From NCBI GenBank assembly GCA_016715885.1, contig JADJXL010000015.1, positions 434,001 to 498,000 on the forward strand: 64,000 nucleotides of DNA, read 5' to 3'. The stretch comes from Polyangiaceae bacterium (GTDB taxonomy: Bacteria > Myxococcota_A > Polyangia > Polyangiales > Polyangiaceae). The stretch's first letter is position 1. The number at the start of each line of letters is the position of its first letter. A model generated the notes under the pieces. It searched no databases. It was not told the origin of the DNA and saw only the letters and a list, made by a program, of their open reading frames with translations. This document shows, piece by piece, positions 17,626 to 26,868 of this stretch. The position numbers were made by a program, and so were the translations under genes.

Positions 17626-18627
17626 ATGTTCGAAGGGTTCGCCAACGTCTGGACGCCCGTCACGCTCGGCGCGCGCTTGCGCAAAGGCAAGCTCTTGCCA
17701 TTCGAGATCGCCGGCACCAAAATCGTCCTCTTCCGCGACCCGGACGGATCCCCCAAAGCCCTCGTCGATCAATGCCCACATCGCGGCGTAGCATTGTCCC
17801 TTGGGAAAATCGCGTCCGATGGCTGCATCGAATGCCCCTTCCACGGCTGGCGCTTCGACGGCAAAGGCAATACGTGCGCCGTTCCCTGGAATCCCGAAGC
17901 GAAACTCGACAAATTGCACGCTCAGCCCGTACCGGCGCTGGAACGTGCGGGACTCGTCTGGGTCTACACCGACGTCGGCGTTTCAGCATCGCACGAACCC
18001 GAAATATCAGACATGCTCCTGCGCGAAAACACGCGCGTCACGACCGTGGAAATCGATTGGAAAACGCATTGGACACGAGCCATGGAAAACATGCTCGATT
18101 GGCCGCACCTGCCGTTCGTTCATGCCAAAACCATCGGCAAAGGTATGCTCGCTTCATCGAACGCTCGAATGGACGTGCATTGGGAAGAACGACCGTGGGG
18201 AGCGCATTCGTCCATTTCAATCGATGGGAAACCTCATGCAGGGTCGCTCGACTTTCGCTGGCCCAACATGATGAACCTCTTCATTCCCATCCCCGAAAAC
18301 AAACTCGTCCTGGCAGCCGCGTGCGTGCCCGTCAACAAAACCACGACGCGCATGGTGCTCGTCAATTATCGACGCTTCATGCTGAGTCCCCTGTTCGATC
18401 CGTTTTTCGATATCATGAACAAACGCATCGCGACCGAAGATCAGGCCATCGTGGAATCGTCGAACCCGCCGGAAATTCCGCCGGCGCGCGATGAACAATC
18501 CGTGCGCACGGATGCCCTGACGCTCGCATTCCGCAAACGCTACTTCAATGAATTGCGAGATTCTGCGGTGACCCCTGCCCCGCGTCGAGGCGCTTTGCCG
18601 GTTCTTCGCCCCATTGCAGCGGAATGA
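17626..18627 (+). CDS. Rieske [2Fe-2S] aromatic-ring/sterol-type oxygenase
   Basis: 333 aa from ATG 17626, preceded by GGAGG; the longer upstream frame has no good start. Rieske cluster ligands: C50 and H52 (DQCPHRG), then C70 and H73 (CPFHGW). The non-haem iron centre is suggested by ENMLDWPHLPFVHAKTIG, with Asp and two His in family spacing. This is the size of the oxygenase component of Rieske monooxygenases, which take electrons from a separate reductase. No reductase gene is adjacent and the substrate cannot be told. Confidence 0.88.
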   Translation: MFEGFANVWTPVTLGARLRKGKLLPFEIAGTKIVLFRDPDGSPKALVDQCPHRGVALSLGKIASDGCIECPFHGWRFDGKGNTCAVPWNPEAKLDKLHAQPVPALERAGLVWVYTDVGVSASHEPEISDMLLRENTRVTTVEIDWKTHWTRAMENMLDWPHLPFVHAKTIGKGMLASSNARMDVHWEERPWGAHSSISIDGKPHAGSLDFRWPNMMNLFIPIPENKLVLAAACVPVNKTTTRMVLVNYRRFMLSPLFDPFFDIMNKRIATEDQAIVESSNPPEIPPARDEQSVRTDALTLAFRKRYFNELRDSAVTPAPRRGALPVLRPIAAE

Positions 18628-18632
18628 GCATT

Positions 18633-20028
18633 CTAGAATGCGCCAAAACAGCCGACGCCTGCTCCTTGACCGCCCGCGCTGACGCCACATCGAACCATGA
18701 GCGGCGCAGCCTTTCCCTCGTTCGGGCAATCCACAGCGGCCGTCGCGGACCGAGTGACCGCGAATGCCACCACACCCGCCGTGAGCGCAATACCACCCAC
18801 CAAATACCCCGCAACCTGAAGCCCCGTCGTCACCTTCAAGCCGGATTCGATCGCCGGACATTCCGGGGTTGCGCCAGACTTGCCGCATAGGTTCGCATCG
18901 AATGTGTCGAGCCTTCCCGAATGCACGACCGACGCCGCGATGGCGCCACCTACGACGACGACACCTCCAACGCCCACCACGATCGGCCATACCGGCGGTG
19001 CAGGCGGCGTCACAGCACCCGCAATGCCGCCAACCGCTCCAATGGCAGGTGCGCCGACAGCGCCGACCGCTCCCACGGCAGGAGCCCCCACGGCGCCAAC
19101 CGCACCAACCGCAGGAGCATCCACGCCGCCCACGGAAGGCGCATCGACGCGGCCGGTAGGTCGTCCCAATCCGCCCGCAAGTCCCCCCACGGCGCCCCCG
19201 ACCGCGCCGGTAGGTCGTCCCAGTCCGCCCGCAAGTCCCCCCACCGGCGCCCCCGACCGCGCCAGTCGGCCGCCCAAGCGCGCCTCCCAGGCCGCCCACG
19301 GCTCCCCCGACGGTACCGCCCACAGCGCCGACCGCTCCGACAGCGGGTCCCGCGAGGTTTGCGCTCGCACGCGCAATCGCCCCCGTTGCAACCTTGGCGC
19401 GCACCGCAAAGTCGGGCTTCCCGGGCGCTCGCACGATCACCGTTGCATCCCCCGGCGCAAGGTAGATAGGCGTCGCCATGGGCAACCTCGCCACGACCTG
19501 CCCGCGCACGATGACCTCGGCGCCCGGCGTGTCGGTGTCGATCACGAGGCCCCCGAGCTGCTTTTCGAGCTCGCCGAGCTTGGCGTCGATGTTTGCCCGC
19601 ACAGGCTCGTAGGCGGCTCGCGCTTCGGCACGGAACCGAACCAGCGCGACCCAAGCTTCATCGAGGCGCCCGGCAGCTTGAAGCGCAAGACCCAGGTCAC
19701 CGAGCATCGTGACGTCGCCCGAAAGCGCAAAGGCGCGCTCGAGGTCCGGGAGCGCTTCGCGAAAGCGGCCCGCGTCCAGGTGCGCCTCTGCGCGTGCACG
19801 CAGCTCGGCAGCCTCTTTCAATGCGGCATCCGCGCTCGCATTGGCCACGGCGTCCGCCGTCGCACCTGCTTGCGCCGTTGCGTTCGCGGCTGCATGCGCG
19901 CCTGCCGCTACATCGGCGGAAACGGCCGGCACGCACTTCGACTGCGCCGACCCACCGCAGCCGAACGCTCCAACTGCAAGGCCGAGCGTGAAAACACAGG
20001 ATGTTACGTATCGAGAGGTTTGCCGCAT
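18633..20028 (-). CDS. TPR-like lipoprotein with Val/Gly/Ala/Pro repeats (one frameshift)
   Basis: About 464 aa after correcting one extra base near 19237-19247. Signal with lipobox VGAFGC. A helical Ala-rich stretch with a TPR-like segment (AEAHLDAGRFREALPDLERAFALSGD) is followed by a PEGA-like domain (GGLVIDTDTPGAEVIVRGQVVARLP, then YLAPGDATVIVRAPG). A low-complexity region repeats GRPTGAVGGAVGGLAG and then AVGAVGAPAV. A transmembrane helix follows (WPIVVGVGGVVVVGGAIAASVV) and a 90-residue tail. This matches the common myxobacterial type of lipid-anchored TPR/PEGA envelope protein. Confidence 0.7.
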
Positions 20029-20315
20029 TCTTTACGGCTATCACGGTCGACAATCGTGATGCGAGCAGAAAATGGGGCGCGCTGGGTCGCAAAAGTGCTA
20101 CGTGTGGCAGGTTTTTGCGACGAGCGCAACGATAACGCAATGCATGGCCATTGACGCATGTGCACGAGCATCGAGCGGTGGTCGCGCCAAAGTCGGGGGT
20201 ATGCGACCGGAAATACCGCAGTATTCTTCTCTGCGCTGCGTCCAACGGCTCTGTTCAGTCGTGGCCCCTGGAGTGGACGACCCGGAAGTGATAAGGTGGC
20301 CGTCGGAGGCAAGAC

Positions 20316-20522
20316 ATGAAGTTCAACGTGACGCTCGATCGCGACGAGGACGGGATGTGGGTCGTCGAATGCCCCGCGATTCCGGGCTGCGTAAGCCAAG
20401 GCAAGACGAAAGACGAGGCATTGGAAAACATCAAGGAAGCGATCCGCGTGTGCCTCGATGTTCGCTCCGAGCAAGGTCTACCGCTGACGATCGAAACGCG
20501 GCAGGTCGAAGTAGCGGCGTAA
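20316..20522 (+). CDS. hicB: HicB-type antitoxin
   Basis: 68 aa, the minimal HicB partial-RNase-H fold: MKFNVTLDRDEDGMWVVECPAIPGC, then SQGKTKDEALENIKEAIRVCL. The ATG follows GGAGG. It is too short to contain its own DNA-binding domain, so repression may need the complex or may not occur. The stop codon TAATG shares a base with the downstream hicA start. This is the second hicBA module within 6 kb, on the other strand and with only family-level similarity to the first. Confidence 0.92.
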   Translation: MKFNVTLDRDEDGMWVVECPAIPGCVSQGKTKDEALENIKEAIRVCLDVRSEQGLPLTIETRQVEVAA

Positions 20523-20743
20523 TGCCCACGCTTCCCGTTCTGAGCGGCCAGGAGGTCGTGCGTGTCTTTGGAACCTTTGGTTGGAGCGTTGCGCGCCAAA
20601 GAGGTAGCCACATCGTCATGATCAAGGAGGGCGCGATGGCCACTTTGTCGATTCCCGATCACAAGGAGGTTGCGCGCGGAACACTCCGAAGCTTGATCCG
20701 CGCAGCGAACCTGACGATCGACGAATTCGTCGCGGCCATTTAG
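20522..20743 (+). CDS. hicA: HicA-type mRNA interferase toxin
   Basis: 73 aa from ATG 20522, which overlaps the hicB stop. LSGQEVVRVFGTFGWSVARQ, GSHIVMIKEG with the conserved His, then LSIPDHKEVARGTLRSLIRAANL. The Ser/Gly-His arrangement is that of active HicA toxins. Tight coupling to the antitoxin gene supports a functional pair. Confidence 0.92.
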   Translation: MPTLPVLSGQEVVRVFGTFGWSVARQRGSHIVMIKEGAMATLSIPDHKEVARGTLRSLIRAANLTIDEFVAAI

Positions 20744-20810
20744 CAGCTCATTCGCGTGCTCGAGCGTCATTCGATGCCAGCGTCGGCCGGCCATCCCCTA
20801 CCAATATCCA

Positions 20811-22454
20811 TCACGTCAGGCAAATGCTCCGCCGCCCCTCCACCGCAGCAGCCTCGTAATGCTCCGCTGCCAGCGCGACCTCGCGGACCAGCACCGCCCG
20901 CAGCTCCCTCGGGTACACGATTGCATCGTACCAGCCCTTCGACGCCGCGTAATCTGCGCCGAGTGTCCCGTTGTGGTGGCTCACCACCGCGTCCCGCTCC
21001 GCCTCGATGGCAGCTCGTTTCGCCGCGTTGTCCCCCGCCATGGCCAGCGCTTCCCCATACACCACTTCGCTCAATTGCTCGGGCGCCATCGTCCCGGTTT
21101 CCGCCGTCGGCAGCGCAAGCACCCGCGTCGGCGCAAACCCCGGCCCGCACATCGCATATTGACCGGCGCCGTAGGCTTTCCGAAGAATCACCGTGATCCG
21201 AGGGACGCGCGCGCGTGCCATCGCCTGGATCATGCGCGACCCCGCGTGGATGATCCCGCCTCGCTCGGCCTTCGAGCCCACCATGAAGCCCGGAACGTCC
21301 TGCAGGAACAACAGCGGCACGTTGAACGCATCGCAAAGCGAAATGAACCACGCCGCTTTGTCGGCCGCGGGCGCATCGATGACGGCTCCAAGGTGTTTGG
21401 GCTGGCTCGCGACCACGCCCACCGGCCGGCCATCCATGCGGCACAAGCCCACGACGATCGCCTGCCCGTAGCCCGGACGCAGCTCGAAAAAGCTCTCGCG
21501 GTCGACGACTTCCGCGACGAGCGCCCGCATGTCGTAGCCTTTGCGGCTTTCGCTCGGGATCAGCGTTTCGAGGAGCGGCGTTTCACGTCGCGGATCGTCC
21601 GACTGCGCGGCGCGCGGCGGCTTTTGCGTGTGATTCGACGGCAAATACGACAGAAAGCGCCGTATCTCCCGCAGCGCCGACGCTTCGTCTTGGCATTCGA
21701 GGTCCCCGACGCCCGATTGCCTGCAATGCAGCTTGGCGCCTCCAAGCTCTTCGACGCTCACCTCTTCGCCAATGGCGGCTTGCACGAGCTTCGGGCCCGC
21801 GAGGAACATCGCGCTCTGCCCTGCGACCATTGGCACGAAGTCCGACAACCCCGGCAAATACGCCCCGCCCGCGACGCTCGCGCCGAAGACCCCTGCCACT
21901 TGCGGGAACAGCCCCGAATGGTTTGCGACGTAATGGAAAACGAGCCCCCCGTGGCGCGATCCCGAATGCACGTCTTCTTGTTCGGGCAGGTAGGCGCTCG
22001 CCGAGTCCACCAAAAAGACGATGGGAATCCGATGCCGAAACGAAAACTCTTGCGCGCGTAGCGTCTTGAACACGCTTTCGCCGTACCAAGCGCCCGCTTT
22101 CGATTCGCTCATGTTCGACACGACCACCACGGGCCGCCCGTCGATGAGCCCGTGCCCCGTAATCGTGTTCCCTCGGTAAACGCCGCGGTGCGAGCCGATG
22201 AATTTGTCGAGCTCGCTGAACGACCCTGGGTCGACGAGCAATTCGATGCGTTCCCAGCCCGTGAGTTTGCCCCGCGCGTGCAGCTTGGCGACGGCTGCGG
22301 GTCCGCCTCCCGCTTCGATGCGCGCTTCCAATTCGCGTATGCGGCTCGCCTTGTCCGATGCGTCCTCGACGCTGCGCAGCGGCGGCTCGGAGGACGCGAT
22401 ACCGGGGCGTGCGGGCATCGACGGATCGAACTTTCCGGAGGGGCTTTCGCTCAT
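20811..22454 (-). CDS. Acyl-CoA carboxylase carboxyltransferase (beta) subunit
   Basis: 547 aa, full length with both crotonase-like halves. N-half: ARGKLTGWERIELLVDPGSFSE, RGNTITGHGLIDGRPV, and GRHGG-type oxyanion loops at GASVAGGAYLPGLSDF. C-half: DMRALVAEVVDRESFFELRPGYG, VPLLFLQDVPGFMVG and KAYGAGQYAMCGPGFAPT. It belongs to the propionyl-/methylcrotonyl-CoA carboxylase beta group. The N-terminal motif and length fit either, so I give no symbol. No biotin carboxylase or BCCP gene is adjacent; it would need a partner encoded elsewhere. Confidence 0.9.
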   Translation of the reverse strand: MSESPSGKFDPSMPARPGIASSEPPLRSVEDASDKASRIRELEARIEAGGGPAAVAKLHARGKLTGWERIELLVDPGSFSELDKFIGSHRGVYRGNTITGHGLIDGRPVVVVSNMSESKAGAWYGESVFKTLRAQEFSFRHRIPIVFLVDSASAYLPEQEDVHSGSRHGGLVFHYVANHSGLFPQVAGVFGASVAGGAYLPGLSDFVPMVAGQSAMFLAGPKLVQAAIGEEVSVEELGGAKLHCRQSGVGDLECQDEASALREIRRFLSYLPSNHTQKPPRAAQSDDPRRETPLLETLIPSESRKGYDMRALVAEVVDRESFFELRPGYGQAIVVGLCRMDGRPVGVVASQPKHLGAVIDAPAADKAAWFISLCDAFNVPLLFLQDVPGFMVGSKAERGGIIHAGSRMIQAMARARVPRITVILRKAYGAGQYAMCGPGFAPTRVLALPTAETGTMAPEQLSEVVYGEALAMAGDNAAKRAAIEAERDAVVSHHNGTLGADYAASKGWYDAIVYPRELRAVLVREVALAAEHYEAAAVEGRRSICLT

Positions 22455-22519
22455 GGTTTGCGTCGCCTTTTACTACGGAGCGAGCGTGTTGGGAAACGGT
22501 TGTCGAAGGTGGGCGCACG

Positions 22520-22894
22520 CTAGGAATTACGCGTGATCGGCAGGTGCCGAAGCCGTGCGCGGGTGCTCGACACGGTAAGCAATGCTCCTTGGATGAGAGC
22601 AGACTCTGCCTGAGCTAGCGCGGCGCACACCCGGTCGCGCGTCGCAGAATCGAATTCGTTGTCCATGCGCAAGAGCACGACGCTCGGTCCCGTCTCGCCA
22701 CTCGCATAAAGAATCTGCGCAAAGTCGAGATCCTGCGTTAAAACCACATAGCCATGTTCTCGCGCCCAACGCATGAATTCGGTATCCGGTGCGTTGCCAG
22801 GTCCAACGGTGCTCCAATGCCGAACCTCCCACCCATGGGCTTGAAGCAACGGCACCCATCCTGGACTGAGGTTCATATCAATGACCACTTTCAT
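22520..22894 (-). CDS. DUF5615 PIN-like protein (putative toxin)
   Basis: 124 aa. The PIN-like DUF5615 pattern: DMNLSPGWVPLLQAHGWEVRHWS near the start and YVVLTQDLDFAQIL in the middle, with Asp residues at PIN positions. It overlaps the upstream DUF433 gene by 4 bp (ATGA). DUF433-DUF5615 pairs are widespread in cyanobacteria and myxobacteria and are usually treated as toxin-antitoxin-like. Nuclease activity is inferred from the fold only. Confidence 0.88.
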   Translation of the reverse strand: MKVVIDMNLSPGWVPLLQAHGWEVRHWSTVGPGNAPDTEFMRWAREHGYVVLTQDLDFAQILYASGETGPSVVLLRMDNEFDSATRDRVCAALAQAESALIQGALLTVSSTRARLRHLPITRNS

Positions 22895-23118
22895 GCGGCG
22901 GACAGTCCCAATTCCTCGTCATCGACACGCATGGCGGCGTAGGCCAAGCACGCATCGATATCCGCTGCTTCGAGATAGGGATAGGCTTCCAAGATTTCGG
23001 CAGGCGTTCGATGATTGGCGAGCTGTCGCAGGACGTTGGCCACGGTGACGCGAAGGCCACGAATGCAGGGCTTGCCAGACATGACGGCTGGATCGACGGT
23101 GATGCGTTTCAAGTCCAT
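22891..23118 (-). CDS. DUF433 protein (putative antitoxin)
   Basis: 75 aa from ATG 23118; the longer frame upstream has no recognisable content. DUF433 hallmark: ITVDPAVMSGKPCIRGLRVTVANVL, then TPAEILEAYPYLEAADIDACLAYA, a winged helix-turn-helix-like small protein. Predicted DNA-binding antitoxin of the DUF5615 gene with which it is translationally coupled. Confidence 0.9.
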   Translation of the reverse strand: MDLKRITVDPAVMSGKPCIRGLRVTVANVLRQLANHRTPAEILEAYPYLEAADIDACLAYAAMRVDDEELGLSAA

Positions 23119-23311
23119 CGTCGTACTCTGTACCAGGTACTCGCCGACTTGCAAAGAGCGCGCGCCTCTGATGCTCGTCTCAGCGATCGGTCCCGGCCAG
23201 AAAACCTCGACCCGGCGGAGCCGCCAACTTCTTTTGATAAAGCTCGACCTTGCAGCGCTGTCCACGCCGAGGTGTTATCGTCGCCCGAAAGCCCTAGCGC
23301 CTATGCCCACT

Positions 23312-24160
23312 TCAACGCCTGCGCGGCTTCCTCCGCATTTCCTGCCGTGCCTCGAGCCGCCCCCATAACAAAAACGCGATCGCCAAGGCTCCAATCACGC
23401 CGCCCGAAATCAACAAATTCTTCCACAGCTCGCTCTTCGCCGCCACCTCGAACGATTGCACCGCTGCATTCGGCCCGAGCTTCTCCAGCATGCCCTTCGT
23501 CACTTCGATGGGCACCCCGAAATTCAAGCTCTGCGCTTGCCCTCCCACGAGCGCCCCGACGGCGACCGCCACCACTTCGCCATCTCGTTTCATGATCGGC
23601 GAGCCGCTCGACCCCGGCGATATCGCAGCCGAAATCTGAATGCCCCAGGACCGCGCTTTCTCGTTCGGTTTGTCGTCCCCGGGCGCGGGCACCCCTTGCG
23701 TGCGGATGGCCGACACGATTCCAACGGTCAGCGTGCTCGAAAGGCCCAACGGACTGCCGATGACCACCACTTCGTCACCCGGCTTCAATTTGCTCGAATC
23801 CCCGAGCGTCAATGCGGGCACCTTTTCGACTTCCACCTTCAGAATGGCAATGTCGTTTTCTTTGTCGTCGGCCAGCGTCCCTTGGACTCTGCGCTTCGTT
23901 CCATCCGACAGCGTTGCGGTGATGCCCGCGGCGCCTTCGATGACGTGATGGTTCGTCACGAGCCGTCCGTCGTGCGAAACGAAAAAGCCCGTGCCCGTGC
24001 CAATCTTGTTTCCGGCTGCGTCTTCGGCGGTGAGTAGCACGACGGCGGGACTCGTGCGTTCGGCGAGCGCGCTGAGCTCACCTTCGGCGCGCGCGGGGAA
24101 AGGCGTGGCGACGAGCAGCGCGAGGCAGAGACCGATGGAGGCATTGGTGGCGTGGCCCAT
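23312..24160 (-). CDS. HtrA-like trypsin-fold serine protease, membrane-anchored
   Basis: 282 aa from ATG 24160. Signal peptide ending ARA. Trypsin-like catalytic triad: His in TNHHVIEG, Asp in ENDIAILKVE, Ser in SPGSSGSPI. No PDZ domain follows. Instead there is a C-terminal transmembrane helix (LLISGGVIGALAIAFLLWG) and a basic tail, so it is probably tethered with the protease facing the periplasm. This shape differs from DegP and is closer to short myxobacterial trypsin-like proteases. The open frame extends upstream to 25033 antisense to the DUF5701 gene, which I regard as non-coding. Confidence 0.85.
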   Translation of the reverse strand: MGHATNASIGLCLALLVATPFPARAEGELSALAERTSPAVVLLTAEDAAGNKIGTGTGFFVSHDGRLVTNHHVIEGAAGITATLSDGTKRRVQGTLADDKENDIAILKVEVEKVPALTLGDSSKLKPGDEVVVIGSPLGLSSTLTVGIVSAIRTQGVPAPGDDKPNEKARSWGIQISAAISPGSSGSPIMKRDGEVVAVAVGALVGGQAQSLNFGVPIEVTKGMLEKLGPNAAVQSFEVAAKSELWKNLLISGGVIGALAIAFLLWGRLEARQEMRRKPRRR

Positions 24161-24274
24161 GACGGCGATAGGGCCGGAAAAACGACGGGTTGTCAAGAGC
24201 GCGAAGGTGCCAACCCCTTTTGGGCAGCAGCGCGCCCTTGACATCCCGAGCCTCGATCCGCAGTAACGCTCCCC

Positions 24275-24904
24275 ATGTCCACGCAGCTCCAATCGCAGGT
24301 TGATACCTTGGTACGGCTTGGTTATCCCAACCTCCTCGACCTGACGCCAAGCGCGTTTCGAGAATCCCTCCGCCCCCTCGAACCGTACGCCCCGGACTGC
24401 GCTCCATTCGATCCGAGCAGCGGCAGCGTCCCGTTCGTTCTGGTGATTCGCGCGCCCGTCGCATCCACCCTGCCCTTCGTCAACCGTCGAGGCAAACCCG
24501 CCATTGATCGTTTGCATCCCAAAAAGCCCGCCGACTTCATCCCGATTGAATCGATCTCCCTGCCCGAGGGCCACGCATACTTGCTTCGGGACGTCGATCG
24601 CGGCGCCGAGACCCGCAACGTCACGCCCGACGACGCATACGTATCGATCGTCGCGCAACATCGCTCGCCGCTCACCATCGAGGAGGGAATCGCATTGGTC
24701 ACGCAGTTCCCCGAGTTTCTCCAATCCAATCATTGCTTTTCGCTGCTCGCGTCTCGTTGCGGTGACAAGCGTGTGCCCGCCTTGTGGTTGAGCGACGGCC
24801 ATCCCAAGCTTGGTTGGTGCTGGGCCGGCAATCCGCACACCTGGTTGGGCTCGGCATCGTGCGCCGAACGTGTCGGAATCGAGCATCGTCACGCAAAAGC
24901 CTGA
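24275..24904 (+). CDS. DUF5701 family protein
   Basis: 209 aa, predicted soluble. It fits DUF5701: N-terminal QVDTLVRLGYPNL, a middle FVNRRGKPAIDRLHPKKPADFIPI, then GVxxxP-type residues around SISLPEGHAYLLRDVDRG, and a C-terminal LASRCGDKRVPALWLSDGHPKLGWCWAGNPHTWLG. The function of this family is unknown. It is divergent from the protease gene, with 114 bp between them for both promoters. Confidence 0.8.
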   Translation: MSTQLQSQVDTLVRLGYPNLLDLTPSAFRESLRPLEPYAPDCAPFDPSSGSVPFVLVIRAPVASTLPFVNRRGKPAIDRLHPKKPADFIPIESISLPEGHAYLLRDVDRGAETRNVTPDDAYVSIVAQHRSPLTIEEGIALVTQFPEFLQSNHCFSLLASRCGDKRVPALWLSDGHPKLGWCWAGNPHTWLGSASCAERVGIEHRHAKA

Positions 24905-25013
24905 AGCCGCGCGATCACCTGGGAAAGGTGCCTCGGGCGCCTCCAAATCCCCAACCGATACCCCTTCGGCAGGTTTTTTTCCTGCTCGACGCGAGACGAC
25001 ACGCCCGCCCAAT

Positions 25014-25040
25014 CCGTGTCCCTCCCCCTCCACGACAAGG
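25014..25040. repeat. Short direct repeat flanking cassette 1 (left copy)
   Basis: CCCAATCCGTGTCCCTC, then CCCTCCACG, occurs here and again at 26494-26520 with one mismatch. The two copies bracket the lipoprotein/helical cassette 25084-26374. Confidence 0.45.
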
Positions 25041-25083
25041 CCTATGAACGATCCTGCTCCGTGTGGGTTCGTGCAGGCGCAGT

Positions 25084-25587
25084 TCAGTCTCGGATGGAAG
25101 CTCTGATTTCGTCGTTGAGCTGTTTCAGGCGCGCAAGTTCATCGTGGAGTTGCTGCCATCCCGTATCGGCGTGCGTCATTCCCTCGAGCTGCCGTTCGAT
25201 GTCCACAATGAGCGGTTCCAAGACTGCGAGGCCTGCGGCTGGTTCCTCGTTGAGCAAGCAGCAATCCGCGTAAAACCAAGTCATTGTGCACTGACGTTCC
25301 AGGTTCGTAAAGCCAAGACCCACCAATTCGTTCCAAACGTCCTGGCAAGCCCGGAAGGATTGCTCGGTCGAATGGGCCTGTCGGAGAATTGCTTCTGTAA
25401 TTCGTCGTCTCGTTTCGAGCACGAAAAACTCGTGATTACCCGCGTGGCGAACGTATTCCACTTCGATTTGACGATATGCGTTTACCATTTCAGGAAAGGT
25501 GCTCTCTCGCGTCTCGAGCCACGCCTGATCGATCGCTTTGGCAAGGGCACGCCCGATATCCTCTATTTTGGATTCCCTGTTGTCCAC
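25084..25587 (-). CDS. Helical protein, single-repeat partner of cassette lipoprotein 1
   Basis: 167 aa, all-helical and charged, with no recognised family. It contains one copy of a domain found twice in the gene at 27574: FPEMVNAYRQIEVEYVRHAG, TEAILRQAHSTEQ, CQDVWNELVGLGF, AGLAVLEPLIVDIERQL. It begins 28 bp after the lipoprotein gene at 25616, so both are probably one transcript. A Trp- and Cys-containing segment (CTMTWFYADCCLLNEE) is conserved as MSSTYAQCCQFNHE in the paralogue. A chaperone, immunity or adaptor role would be speculative. Confidence 0.65.
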   Translation of the reverse strand: MDNRESKIEDIGRALAKAIDQAWLETRESTFPEMVNAYRQIEVEYVRHAGNHEFFVLETRRRITEAILRQAHSTEQSFRACQDVWNELVGLGFTNLERQCTMTWFYADCCLLNEEPAAGLAVLEPLIVDIERQLEGMTHADTGWQQLHDELARLKQLNDEIRASIRD

Positions 25588-25615
25588 GGTTTCCTCGTCA
25601 TGTCATCGCGGTCAA

Positions 25616-26374
25616 TTAGTATCGACACGAGACGTCGACACCACGGATCTCTACCGTCGTCGGCCACGCTCCCCTGTTCTTTTTACAATATTCGCCACAC
25701 ATGAGGCATCGACTCGAACCATACACGCTCCCCTCCCTATCCGCGAGGTCGCTCGCCAGGCATGCGGTGACATGGTCGTCACATTCCCGTTCCCATTTCC
25801 GGCGCCGCCGCAACGCCTCCATTGCATCCTTCGCAGCCCTATCCACCACTTCGACCGTTACCGCAAATAGAAACGTGTAGGCGCCCGCTTCGAGCATCAA
25901 TTCGCTGACGACGATCGTCACGCCCGCAACGACTACCGCGGGTGAACCCATGAGCGACCGCTCTGCTGCGCTTGCCTGCTCGCGTCTGTTTTTCAGTATG
26001 TGCACGCCCTCGCGCAGGGGCTGCTCGGCAATGGGCATGGCGCGCAGAGCATTCCGCATACACGCGCCAAGGTCGTAGGCCGTGTTGGGGATATCGTCAA
26101 TCGTCACGTCCTCCTTGTCGCCGTCCTCATCCACCAGCACCTTCGAATCGAATTTATGATATCCGGGCTCCAATTGAGTTCCATATTCGGCTACGCAATC
26201 GGCGGCTCGTGCGACCGTGACATCTGGAAGCTCAGGGCGGCCGAACCATGGTGTCGCCTGCTTGGCGTGTACCGGTCCAAGACGACTCGTGCAACCAAGT
26301 TGCGTAAGCCCAATCGTGGTAGCCCCCAGGAGACCCATCGCTACCATCGTACGTCTATGTTTTTTCATCGTCAT
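25616..26374 (-). CDS. Cassette lipoprotein 1 with Cys-rich variable tail
   Basis: 252 aa. Lipobox LTQLGC. The first 185 or so residues nearly match the paralogue at 28598, with about 13 differences over 170 residues by eye: PELPDVTVARAADCVAEYG, LVDEDGDKEDVTIDDIPNTA, then a hydrophobic hairpin-like segment ending in TVEVVDRAAKDAMEALRRRR. The last 65 residues differ strongly in sequence but keep the Cys pattern: C-x6-C, then C-x2-C-x3-C, WP, and a last Cys. No function is known. It precedes the helical gene at 25084. Confidence 0.7.
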   Translation of the reverse strand: MTMKKHRRTMVAMGLLGATTIGLTQLGCTSRLGPVHAKQATPWFGRPELPDVTVARAADCVAEYGTQLEPGYHKFDSKVLVDEDGDKEDVTIDDIPNTAYDLGACMRNALRAMPIAEQPLREGVHILKNRREQASAAERSLMGSPAVVVAGVTIVVSELMLEAGAYTFLFAVTVEVVDRAAKDAMEALRRRRKWERECDDHVTACLASDLADREGSVYGSSRCLMCGEYCKKNRGAWPTTVEIRGVDVSCRY

Positions 26375-26399
26375 TGCCCCAATCTTTCATCGTTTGATC

Positions 26400-26428
26400 G
26401 TCATCGCGTTAGGGCCTAGTCAAGTCAA
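26400..26428 (-). promoter_or_regulatory. Putative promoter of cassette 1
   Basis: Minus-strand TTGACT (26423-26428), 17 bp, then GATGAC (26400-26405). The same arrangement and spacing is conserved upstream of cassette 2 (29363-29391), in a shared sequence CAAGTCAAGTTTTC. The -10 is far from TATAAT, so the sigma factor is uncertain; conservation is the main support. Confidence 0.4.
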
Positions 26429-26868
26429 GTTTTCGGGCAATTTCGGACCCATTCGAGGCTGTCCGCCCCATCTTCACCAAATCCCTTTCCCAATCCGTGT
26501 CCCTCACCCTCCACGCGCCCGAAATCACGGGTGTCGCGACGACATGTCGCCCCAAGTCCAGACGTACCCCCTCGTGCAAGCGTCTCCAGTGCCCCCAAGT
26601 CCGGGCCGAGTGCCATGTGTCACGACGACGCGTGCCCCTCAATCCGCGACGGAGTGCCATGCGTCGCGACGACATGCCGCCCTAAGTCTGAACTTAGGCC
26701 GAGGTGTCACACATGCGCGTGCCCCTCAGTCCGGGCCTAGGGCGAGGTGTCACGACGACATGCGAGGTTCAACGCGCGCTGAGGGGCACTGTCGTCGATT
26801 TCGAGACGCAAATTTGGAGATTGTGGGCGTACCATGTTACCGTCGTTGCACGATCGAAGGAGGTCGAA
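26429..26868. other. Intergenic with irregular GTC(A/G)CGACGACATG repeats
   Basis: No gene supported. The stretch holds at least four copies of GTCRCGACGACAYG-like units (26533, about 26619, 26663, about 26749) and related GCGTGCCCCTCARTCCG segments, at uneven spacing of roughly 45 to 85 bp. The best pair, 26533-26558 and 26663-26688, match over about 26 bp. A second copy of the short repeat at 25014 lies at 26494-26520. Confidence 0.5.

Noticed and set aside
23312..25033. Long open frame of 573 codons including the protease gene
   Set aside because: Everything above 24160 is antisense to the DUF5701 gene and has no recognisable content; the protease signal peptide begins at 24160.
26533..26760. 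Possible CRISPR-like repeats
   Set aside because: Units are uneven, imperfect and without uniform spacers; no cas genes.
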